A DNA stretch of 64,000 nt, taken from NCBI GenBank assembly GCA_038502055.1, contig JAXRKN010000035.1, positions 562,501 through 626,500 of the forward strand, given 5' to 3'. Below, in pieces: positions 11,301-18,723 of the stretch; within the stretch, counting starts at the first letter, position 1; each line of letters opens with the position of its first letter. Source of the stretch: Tanytarsus gracilentus. Lineage: Eukaryota > Arthropoda > Insecta > Diptera > Chironomidae. The notes beneath the pieces are model-generated. The model had not been told where the DNA came from and did not search any database. It was given only the letters and a program-made list of their open reading frames with translations. Made by a program: the position numbers and the translations under genes.

Positions 11301-13406
11301 TGCAGCGTGCGAAAAATCGTGGAATTGACATTCACAGTTTCGAAGAAGTTGAAAAATTAGGAGCGTCAAAGAACTTTCCTGAAGTTCCGCCGAGACCGGG
11401 TGATTTGTGCACGATTTGTTATACGAGTGGAACGACTGGAAATCCTAAAGGCGTCATGTTGACACACAGAAATGTTTTGGCGTGCATCGTGTCGGTTTGC
11501 ATGCAAATGGGTGAGTTTTAAAATTGAGATAATTAAACTAGACCTAATTAAAATATTTTTAGGTGAACACCGGCTACGCGTTGGTGACGTGATGATCTCT
11601 TTCCTGCCTCTCGCTCACATGCTGGAACGTGCCTGCGAAAATGCTGTATTTTACTATGGCGGTTGCATTGGATATTATTCCGGAGACATCAAAGAACTGA
11701 CCAATGATTTGAAGGTGGGCAATATTGAATAGTTGATAAAATATAATGTGGGTATTTTGGTTTTTGGGCGTTCTAACCTGAATATTTATTCTTTTTAAAG
11801 CTTTTTTACTTGACAATAAAATTTTTTAAAAATTTTTAAGCAAAATATTTAAAAGTTGAAAAGCCCAATGATTAAAATACCCACATGTTAAAATGCCCAC
11901 ATATAAAAACCAACAGAACGGAATACCCACGTTTTAAAAAATCTAAAATCAAAATACCCACAAAGTCAAATGCCCACAGATAAAAATACTCACAGATCGA
12001 AATACCCACTTGGTAAAATGTCCATATATCTAAATACCCACGTGATAAATTGCCCAAAAATCAAAATACCCAAAAATCAAAATACCCACATGTCTAAAAA
12101 TCCATTTCACAAAATTTCCGAATTTATAATAATTTAATAATTTATCTTTTTAAGGCCTTAAAACCCACAATAATGCCAGCCGTGCCTCGTCTCCTCAATC
12201 GAATCTATGACAAAATTCAAGGTGAAGTCGCTTCATCGCCAATCAAACGAATGCTTTTCCGCATGGCTCTCAACTCGAAGGAAGCGGAACTTCGACGCGG
12301 AATAATTCGCCGAAATTCCATTTGGGATAAAATTGTATTCAGAAAAGTGCAAGAGGCATTTGGCGGTCGACTGAGAATGATGGTGGTTGGATCAGCTCCA
12401 TTGGCTGGAAATGTTTTGACCTTTGTGAGATGCTCGCTGGGTTGCATTGTGGTTGAGGGTTATGGACAAACTGAGTGTGTTGCTGCGGTGACATTGACCG
12501 TTCAAGGTGATTTCATGACAGATCATGTTGGACCTCCGATTGCTTGTGCGAGCATTAAGGTAAATCTGAGATTAAAATGAAAATTTGAGATTAATTGAAA
12601 CTTTTTGTAGCTCGTCGATGTTCCTGAAATGGAATATTTTGCAAATAATCAGCAGGGTGAAGTTTGCATCAAAGGATCTTGCGTTTTTCAAGGGTGAGTT
12701 TGGGTTTTAAATATTAAAGTGTTTGTAGATTTAAATAAATTATTTTTCCAGCTATTACAAAGATCCAGACCGAACAAAGCAAACCATCGATCCTCTCGGT
12801 TGGCATCACACAGGCGACATTGGTCAGTGGCTGTCTAACGGCACCCTCAAAATCATCGATCGTAAGAAACATATCTTCAAGCTCAGTCAGGGTGAATACA
12901 TTGTGCCGGAGAAGATTGAAAATATTTACATAAACTCGCAGTACATCGAGCAAGTTTTTGTTCATGGAGAAAGTTTAAAGGTAAAAAAACTTAAAAATTT
13001 GAGAATAAATAAATTAATTTCAATCAAATCATCAGAGTTGCATTGTCGCGATTGTGATTCCAAATGTAGACACAATTAAAGCTTGGGCTAAGTCGAACAA
13101 CATACCCGGCACTCTGACGGTTCTTTGTAATAATCAAGAGGTGAAGCACATGATAATGAGTGACATGATCGCGATAGGCAGAGATGCGGGACTAAAATCG
13201 TTTGAACAGGTGAGAAATTTATTAATTTATTTTCAAAATTTACTTTAAAAAATGATTTTTAATTTTAGGTCAAGGACATTTACCTTCATCCCGATCCATT
13301 CTCAATACAAAATCAACTACTTACGCCCACATTCAAGTCACGACGACCACAAATTCGAAGCTACTTCAAGCCGCAGCTAGATGACATGTACAAAAATCTT
13401 AATTGA
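2399..13406 (+). CDS. Acsl1: Long-chain fatty-acid--CoA ligase (ACSL1/5/6 type), spliced, membrane-anchored isoform
   Basis: Activates long-chain fatty acids to acyl-CoA (ATP to AMP + PPi) at ER, mitochondrial outer or peroxisomal membranes, feeding lipid synthesis and beta-oxidation. CDS exons: 2399-2423, 3349-3521, 10738-10911, 10967-11510, 11563-11714, 12155-12559, 12611-12693, 12752-12980, 13036-13209, 13269-13406. All have GT-AG borders and join in frame to 698 aa, the usual family length. The 25-nt first exon (MAGSEGDF) joins inside a Val codon to the TEMDNDSILQ exon, which carries a hydrophobic segment at about residues 25-40 (SGAIALTGIVTASAIYLA). Hallmarks: SQNRPEW and VPLYDTLG; the AMP-binding P-loop YTSGTTGNPKG at residues 276-286; EGYGQTE at 457-463; TGD at 539-541; then the FACS signature DRKKHIFKLSQGEYI. 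The text is closer to the ACSL1/5/6 group than to ACSL3/4. The isoform choice and the 2399 start are inferred; Met at 3357 would be a shorter alternative. Confidence 0.93.
3914..5861 (-). CDS. F-box/leucine-rich-repeat protein, two exons, nested in the Acsl intron
   Basis: Probable substrate-binding subunit of an SCF (Skp1-Cullin-F-box) ubiquitin ligase. Exon 1 runs 5861 to 4869 and ends ...NLENLK at a GTAAAA donor. Exon 2 runs 4432 to 3914 after a TTTCAG acceptor. The joined frame is 503 aa. The F-box lies at about residues 20-60 (NFLPFELLELIFEYLQPEDL, then a LLNITGWLHDVI-type second half). The rest is degenerate LRR: repeated LxxLxL-type stretches such as LRRLDV, LHTLELSGF and LKSLTLATN. 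No transmembrane segment or signal peptide is visible. The gene lies antisense within the intron between the anchored first exon (3521) and the alternative first exon (8345) of the synthetase. Substrate unknown. Such F-box/LRR genes are often lineage-expanded in Diptera; I found no named orthologue. Confidence 0.8.
4495..4815. repeat. Intronic short-word repeat TGTCGACAAAT / TTTGTCGACA
   Basis: The intron of the F-box gene and the flanking sequence carry at least six variants of the near-palindrome TTGTCGACAAAT, for example near 4509, 4577, 4647, 4697, 4718 and 4762, separated by A/T runs. This is probably slippage-driven low-complexity sequence. No coding potential. Confidence 0.6.
5862..7366. 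other. Intronic/intergenic AT-rich stretch with no gene
   Basis: Upstream of the F-box gene on its strand and inside the synthetase intron. It holds three TAGCTCC-type words (about 5869, 5969 and 6000) of the kind seen again near 15.8-16.0 kb, and long A/T runs. No exon is supported. Confidence 0.5.
7367..7541. mobile_element. MITE-like palindromic element of the CAAGGCCTGAGAAC family
   Basis: The left end reads CAAGGCTTGAGAATTCAAAA and the right end TTTTAAGTTCTCAGGCCTGG, an imperfect terminal inverted repeat. The interior has tandem degenerate GCGTTCATGAGCGTTYAAAA units, seen about six times between 7390 and 7480, plus the word TGGCCACAATA shared with the copy near 22.2 kb. The flanks (AAATTATT / TAGTTATT) could be a decayed 8-bp target duplication. 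Confidence 0.65.
8345..8416 (+). CDS. Acsl1: Alternative first coding exon of the acyl-CoA synthetase (no membrane anchor)
   Basis: An ATG opens a 24-codon frame, MSCCKAASPLRPPIDLANQS then ESLK, and stops exactly at an AAG|GTAAAA donor in phase 0. Its reading frame continues directly into the shared exon at 10738 (GAEQIHVSRFYKEA). DLANQSESLKGAEQI resembles the DxxNQSExLxGxERI stretch before the catalytic part in ACSL1-like proteins, which supports a real exon. This isoform would be 656 aa and lacks the hydrophobic N-terminal segment. The Cys-Cys near the start could be lipidated, but that is inference. No other open frame of this kind lies in the 3.5-10.7 kb intron. Confidence 0.7.
8420..10737. 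other. Long intron of the acyl-CoA synthetase
   Basis: Non-coding apart from the repeats listed separately. An AT-rich stretch at about 8600-8680 contains three direct copies of TTTAAGTGAAATTTTTGACA. The interval 10480-10700 is GC-richer and may hold an intronic regulatory region, but nothing specific can be named. Confidence 0.5.
9961..10335 (+). repeat. Degenerate tandem repeat with CAAGGGGTGGAAACT core
   Basis: Four copies of the core TCAAGGGKTRGAMACT start near 9961, 10091, 10202 and 10318, a spacing of about 111-130 bp, all in the same orientation, with AT-rich filler between them. The same core recurs across the whole window (see findings) and matches the ends of the palindromic element at 37.8 kb. 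Confidence 0.7.
11725..12112. repeat. Intronic array of AAAATACCCACA units in the Acsl gene
   Basis: The intron between exons 11714 and 12155 consists mostly of about fourteen degenerate 15-20-bp units around AAAATACCCACATG, with variants AAATGCCCACAGAT and GAAATACCCACTTGG, running from about 11870 to 12110. One inverted copy (TGTGGGTATTTTGG) lies near 11747. This makes the intron longer than the others in the gene. It looks like a short-period minisatellite. Confidence 0.75.
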
Positions 13407-13876
13407 GCGACTTAAGAATAATTTTAAGCGTAATTAAAAAAATTTTGATGGAAAATTTTGTGAAAAAATCTCAACAAAAGTTGAAAATCGCGAAATTAGG
13501 GAAAATTATGAAAAATAACCAAGAAGCACGCTTAATAGAATTTGATATCCAAAATATTAGGAAAGGCCGGTTACTACTAAAAAAATAATTAAATAATTTC
13601 TGCATTGAAAATTGACTTGAAGTTTGGAATAAAAAATCAATTTTTAAATGTGAAAATTTATAATTTTAATTCAACTGAGAAAATTGTGTAAAAAATTGCT
13701 GTAATAATAAAATCTAGTTGAATTTCCTTTAGAAACTTTAAGTAGAAAAACTTTCATATAAAAAATTAATTTTTTTCCAATTTACCTTAAAGACTTTTTG
13801 AAGTAAAGTAAAAATCTTAAATTCGGGAGGTGAGGAACTAGCAAAATATTTAAATAAATGTTGTAGTTCAGTTTGA
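13407..13876. other. Acsl 3' untranslated/downstream region
   Basis: AT-rich sequence after the TGA. Several AATAAA signals occur (for example near 13628 and 13705), so polyadenylation somewhere in 13.63-13.75 kb is plausible. No further coding exon. Confidence 0.5.
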
Positions 13877-14061
13877 GCAGAGATGGGCAATTACATTTTA
13901 ATCGAGTAAAAATTACATTACAAAAAAATTAAATTTAATTAATTACATTTTCATAAAAAATTCGTTTAATTTAATTAATTATATTTTCATAAAAAATTCA
14001 TGAAATTTCCTAAAATTAAATTTTTTTGCGTTTAAATTTTTTTGTAATTGCCCATCTCTGC
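13877..14061. mobile_element. MITE with perfect 19-bp terminal inverted repeats (CAGAGATGGGCAATTACA family)
   Basis: The left end GCAGAGATGGGCAATTACA (13877-13895) is the exact reverse complement of the right end TGTAATTGCCCATCTCTGC (14043-14061). The 185-bp unit is non-coding and its interior is TTAATTAA-type palindromic sequence. A second copy is at 37370-37498 and a possible decayed one at 43017-43423. The CAGAGATGGGC terminus suggests a hAT-like superfamily, but I see no clear target duplication here. Confidence 0.85.
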
Positions 14062-15095
14062 GGGATTTTTTTAAAACAGTCCTCCCTTGGAATTAAAAAT
14101 TGTTCATTGTGTTACATTTTAATAATTTATTTAGAACCTAAGAAAAAAAATAAATAAAATGGGAAATGAGTTTAATAAAATAAAAACGGAATTGCTTTAA
14201 AATATCAAGAAAAGTAGAATTTTTTAAAAAAATTTAAATAGTTTTAAAAATCCTTTAATTTAATATTTGATATTTTTTAATCAAGCGGTGAAGACTTCAA
14301 ATTTTGATGATCAAAAAACTTTAAAGCAAAAATGATTTTTTTTATTTCCAGAGTTGGGATAATTTCTTTTTTGTTTTGAGTTTCTTGCAACTGAATTTTC
14401 CTATAAGTCATCACCCCTTGATTTTAAAGTCCATAAAAAATTATTTCGAATTTTTAATCTCGTAGATTTTTTTCAGTCAAATTTTTTGTTCACTCTGAAT
14501 ATTTTCTAGATAGTTAAAAAACTTTTCCCTATTTAAAAATTTGTTGAAAATTTCAATTTTCTTCGCTTTAAATTCCAAAAATAAAGTTTTAAAAAAGCAA
14601 TATTGGATTGTGGTAGAGAAAAATGTGAAAAAAATTCAATTATTATGCTTAGAAAATATAAAAATTAAATAAAGAAAAATTAAAAAGTGAAAAATTATTT
14701 TTCTCAAATTCCAAATTTTTAAAATCCTCTAAAATTAATTTTTCAGTTCATTGAACTTAAAAAAATATTTTTTGTTCACGCTCAATCAACTCGACTTGTT
14801 TACACTCTCGTATTTTTTCCACTTAATTAGTCGAAAACTAATAAAAATGTAAAATTAGTTGTGTGTGAAAAATGCAATCGCAAAGTCTCAAATAAAGCGA
14901 GCAGCGAATGGACGAAAAAATTTAGATTTGGAAATAAATTTTGAGTGAGTAGAAATTGCTTGAAAAAATTAATTAAATTATTTAGAAAATTTTTTTAAAA
15001 ATTTGCAATTTAATTTTTTAATTTAACCAAAAAAATTTTTAATTTTTTTAACATTAAAATTTATGTTTTTAAAACTTTCTGATTACTTTTAGGCA
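14062..15095. other. AT-rich intergenic DNA with a possible non-coding leader exon
   Basis: No coding exon. A GTGAGT donor at about 14944 and a TTTTAG acceptor at 15088-15093, immediately before the ATG at 15096, suggest an intron in the 5' leader of the next gene; this is inference. TCAAGCGGTGAAG (14279) and CATCACCCCTTGATTT (14407) are copies of the dispersed core word. Confidence 0.4.
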
Positions 15096-15686
15096 ATGAA
15101 AACTTTTTTCCTCCTCCTCATCACTTTCTCAACATCGTCCTCAATTCGACTTCACTGTAAGTACGTGCAGAGTAAGCTTTTCGGGTACGGCTGTAACGCC
15201 ATAAAACTCAAAATCAAAAATGAAAATGATCGAACAATCAGCGAAGTTGTCGGCACACACTGGCCGGGAAAAACCCACAATGACGTCATCGCATTTTCAT
15301 CGTTCGGCAATGAAATTCGATTTATGCCTCTCGGACTCACAAAATTCTTTCCCTCAATTAAATTAGTTGAAATTGCGCAAGCGAAAATGGGAAGAATTTC
15401 GTCAAGTGATTTGCAGCAGTTTGGAGGAAATTTGTCTTTTCTTTTCTTGGGCGAGAACAAAATTAAATCGCTGAAAGGAAATTTATTTGAATTCACGCCG
15501 AACGTCCGGTGGATTGACGTGAATTCTAATTTAATTAAAGAAGTTGAGCGCGGAACTTTTACGCATTTAAAGGAACTTTATCGAATTTCATTTGTCAACA
15601 ATTTTTGTTATAACGGTGAAGCAAAGTACGTTGGACTCGCGATGGCCATTCAGAGGATCGAAAATAAATGCACAAAAATTCAGTGA
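15096..15686 (+). CDS. Small secreted LRR protein, family member 1
   Basis: 196 aa, one exon. The N-terminus MKTFFLLLITFSTSSS is a clear signal peptide. It then shows the module shared by four genes in this window: an HCKY/CEF-type first cysteine, GYGC, an I-S-E-V-V-G-x-H turn, a K-x-x-x-DV segment, and LxxxFPx. Three or so LRRs follow (LSFLFLGENKIKSLKGNLF, then FTPNVRWIDVNSNLIKEVERG, then FTHLKELYRISFVNNFCYN). Cysteines close the C-terminus (NFCYN, NKCTK). Likely an extracellular or haemolymph binding protein. Small secreted LRR proteins are abundant in midges and mosquitoes, but the ligand is unknown. It faces the paralogue at 16.1-16.7 kb. Confidence 0.8.
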   Translation: MKTFFLLLITFSTSSSIRLHCKYVQSKLFGYGCNAIKLKIKNENDRTISEVVGTHWPGKTHNDVIAFSSFGNEIRFMPLGLTKFFPSIKLVEIAQAKMGRISSSDLQQFGGNLSFLFLGENKIKSLKGNLFEFTPNVRWIDVNSNLIKEVERGTFTHLKELYRISFVNNFCYNGEAKYVGLAMAIQRIENKCTKIQ

Positions 15687-15799
15687 AAATAATTCGAAGA
15701 ATAAAAAAATTGTGAAATAAATTCAAAATATTTTTATTCAGTTTTTTATTTTTTAAACAATTTTAAATATTAATTTTTTTATTTTTTAAGCGATATAAA

Positions 15800-16045
15800 A
15801 TTTTTGTAGCTCCGCTTAATATTTTTTAAAATGTTTTTTTAGTTTTTTCTTAAAATACAAAAGATAACAAAAAAATTTGAAAGTTTCAACCCTTGGAAAT
15901 TTTTGTAATAAATTTCTAGCTCCGCTAATTATTTTTTATGATGTTTAAAATTTTCTTGGAATTTTTATTATTTTTTTAATATCAAATTTTTAAAAAGTCA
16001 TTTTTAAATTTCCAAAATTTTTAATCTCTTTTATAGCCCCGTTAA
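15800..16045. repeat. Three spaced TAGCTCCGCTAATTATTTTT repeats between the convergent LRR genes
   Basis: Copies near 15808, 15917 and 16032, about 110-115 bp apart, lie in the shared 3' region of the two secreted LRR genes. Related words sit at 5869, 5969 and 6000 in front of the F-box gene. Each is followed by T-rich filler, so this is a degenerate tandem unit of about 112 bp. Confidence 0.55.
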
Positions 16046-16113
16046 TTATTTTTATAAACTTTCAAAAATTAGTCAATTTTTTTTCTCTTAAATTCTATCA
16101 AAGTCGAAAACTT

Positions 16114-16719
16114 TTAACCTTTGCATGCATCTTCCAACTTCGGGATGAGTCGAGTGACGTCATTTCTATTTCTAGCGAACGCTGGCGACCAAAAAGGAAT
16201 TTCTTTCGTGCACGGATTGTCGCGAATGTAAAAGAAGTTTAACTTCGCAAGTCCACTAAAAGCGCCACTTTCGATGATTTTAATTCGATTTTCATCAAGG
16301 TCAAGATCTTTCAGGTTCGGAGTGTGTTGAAATAAGTCGGAATTAATTTTCTCAATTTTATTGCCCGATATTGTGAGCGATGTCAACCTTCCGAAAGGTT
16401 TGAGGTCATCGCTTGTGATTAAATTTATGTTTGTGTCCTCGACATGAAGAACGTTGACATTTGGAAAGATATCGAGAATGTTTTGGGGAAAGAAATTCCA
16501 ATTTGAACCTTTGAGGGAGAATCGATGAACGTAAGAGTTGTCCCACTCATCGTGATGCTTTCCAACGACGGAAGTAATTGTCAAATCGTCCTTCGAAGTT
16601 CTGGTGAAATTTGCAGTCACGCAAGTGTAATAAACGTACTTAAATTCGCACTCAATCTCAAAACTCTTCACGCCCAAAGTTAAGAAGAAAGCGATGAAAA
16701 TTATTTGGAGCTTTGTCAT
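16114..16719 (-). CDS. Small secreted LRR protein, family member 2
   Basis: 201 aa from the ATG at 16719; the upstream in-frame GTG is not needed. Signal peptide MTKLQIIFIAFFLTLGVKS, then IECEFKYVYYTC matching the family module, a T-S-V-V-G-K-H turn, FFPQNILDIFPNVNVLHV, and three typical LRRs (LTSLTISGNKIEKINSDLF; TPNLKDLDLDENRIKIIESG; LAKLNFFYIRDNPCTKE). A closing cysteine sits near the end (LEDACKG). The LRRs are more canonical than in the 15.1-kb paralogue. The gene is convergent with that paralogue, which fits an inverted local duplication. Extracellular role; partner unknown. Confidence 0.82.
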   Translation of the reverse strand: MTKLQIIFIAFFLTLGVKSFEIECEFKYVYYTCVTANFTRTSKDDLTITSVVGKHHDEWDNSYVHRFSLKGSNWNFFPQNILDIFPNVNVLHVEDTNINLITSDDLKPFGRLTSLTISGNKIEKINSDLFQHTPNLKDLDLDENRIKIIESGAFSGLAKLNFFYIRDNPCTKEIPFWSPAFARNRNDVTRLIPKLEDACKG

Positions 16720-17277
16720 TTTGAACACGAGCGACGATCGCGAGAAACTGGAAAGATTTTTGGCGTTTGCTTTTGTTTTTATTGAAAATTTTTATTTCTT
16801 CGCGAGAATTCTTGTAATATTGCATTCTTGTTCTTCGAGAATGTTTTTGATGATTCTAACGGAGTCAGCTGGAGGGTTGATGACCTTGGGGATATTTTTA
16901 GAGCGAAAATCCAGAAATAAATTTCGTATTTAAATTCAATAATTTTTTTGTTGGTTTTATATTATGTAAAATAAATTTATTAAATTCAAGAAATTTTTTA
17001 ATTATTAAAATTAAAAAATAATTTGTGAAAATTTAACGTTTAATTATTTTTAAAACTTAATTTTAACGGCTTTAAAAAATTCAAATTAAATTTTTTTTCG
17101 AACGTATTTTTTAAATTTAAAATCTCAAAAGACTCTGGCGGTTTTAGCCATTTGGACTTGAATTATTCCAGGGGGATTTTTATAAACTTGAAAATTTTCT
17201 TCTTAATCAAAGAAGAAATATAAAATTTTATTTTTAGGATTGAAATTAATTGAAAAATCGTTTAAAATTCATCTAAA

Positions 17278-18071
17278 ATGTCGTCAGCAGTTGAGCCACT
17301 GACGTTGTCGAGAGGTATTTTGTGAAATTCATTGATTAAAGTGTTTAAAAATGTTTTGTAAATTTTTTCTTCAATATTTAAATTTTTTTAATAATTCTAT
17401 TTAAAATTTCTAGACATTTCTCGAGCCATTGAACTCCTCGATAAGCTTCAAATGAGCGGAGAAGTTCCAGCGACAAAACTTGCAGCTCTTCAGAAAGTTT
17501 TACAGTCAGACTTCCTCAATGGTGCTTGAAACTTTTTTCTCATCTTTAACTTCCGCTAATTTAATTTCAATTTCAGCCGTTCGAGAGGTTTACGAGCATG
17601 TTTACTCGACCGTCGACATCCAGGGCAGCTTGGATGTTCGAGCAAGTGCCACAGCTAAAGCAACAGTCGCTAGTTTTGCAGCAAGTGAAGGACATGTGAG
17701 TGAAAATTGATTAAAATTTAATAAAATTAAAATAAAAACTCTTTTAGGCTCATCCTCGCGTCGTTGAGCTTCCAAAAACCGATGAAGGTCTCGGCTTCAA
17801 CGTGATGGGCGGAAAAGAACAAAACTCACCAATTTATATCTCAAGAATCATCCCCGGAGGTGTCGCCGATCGTCATGGCGGTCTTAAGCGAGGCGATCAA
17901 CTTCTCTCTGTCAACGGTGTCTCGGTTGAGGGCGAAAATCACGAGAAAGCCGTCGAGCTTCTCAAGCAAGCCATTGGAAGTGTCAAACTTGTCGTTCGGT
18001 ACACGCCAAAAGTACTCGAAGAGATGGAAAATCGATTCCAACGACAAACGGCGCGACGTAAATTTCAGTAA
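17278..18071 (+). CDS. lin-7: Protein lin-7 homologue (Veli/MALS), L27-PDZ scaffold
   Basis: Scaffold of the CASK/Lin-2-Lin-7 complex that sorts and holds receptors and channels at epithelial junctions and synapses. Exons: 17278-17314, 17414-17521, 17577-17695, 17748-18071. The joins are phase-consistent and give 195 aa, the normal lin-7 length. The L27 domain covers about residues 10-65 (LSRDISRAIELLDKLQMSGE, then ATKLAALQKVLQSDFLNAV). The PDZ domain covers about 89-171, with carboxylate-binding loop GLGFNVMGG and GGVADRHGGLKRGDQLLSVN. The C-terminus RFQRQTARRKFQ is typical. The first exon is short (12 codons + 1 nt). The gene is convergent with the MINDY-like gene. Confidence 0.96.
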
Positions 18072-18723
18072 AGCTCTTTTTTGAGGATCTCACTTTAGTG
18101 TCATTGGAAGAAATTTGGATTTGTGGCATTTTTAGTTCGTTAAAAATTTTATTTAATTTCTTTTTGTGCTAAATATTTTTTAACTCTTCAAAATGTACTT
18201 AAAAAATTTATTGTATTGACTAATAATTTTTAAGAGGTTGAGACACTTGTGATGGATTTAAATTTTAACATTTGTGAGTGTCCAAACCCCTTAAATAATC
18301 CTAAATTTAACTCATTTGTGTTCTTTTGACCATCATCTGCCACTTAAAAATAATTTTCACACGTTTATTAATTTTTTATGTAAAAATGTGCAACAAAATA
18401 TAAAAAATATTTAAAGTTTTTTCCCTTGTTATAAAAAATGAATTTAAAAATTTATTTAAATGCTAAAAATATTAAATAAAAAATACTCGAGTAAAAAAAT
18501 ATTAAATTTAAGTTTTTTAATCATAAAATGTTTTGTTAAATTTCTAAAATATTTTTTATTATCTGAATAATTTCATGGCACTACATTTTAGCTCAATTTT
18601 CTTATCACTAACATTCAATATTTAATTTTTTTTGGTAGACTAAGATTTTAGCACTTTATTTCACTACAATTTTCATTTTTTTGGTCGAGAGCTTATCTAT
18701 AAAACTTTAAGTCAAAAATTTCT
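18072..18723. other. Convergent intergenic region lin-7 / MINDY-like
   Basis: Shared 3' flank of two convergent genes. AATAAA/ATTAAA-like signals occur on both strands (for example 18473 on +). No coding potential. GGTTGAGACACTTGTGATGG with a nearby inverse (18235-18295) forms a weak palindrome. Confidence 0.45.
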
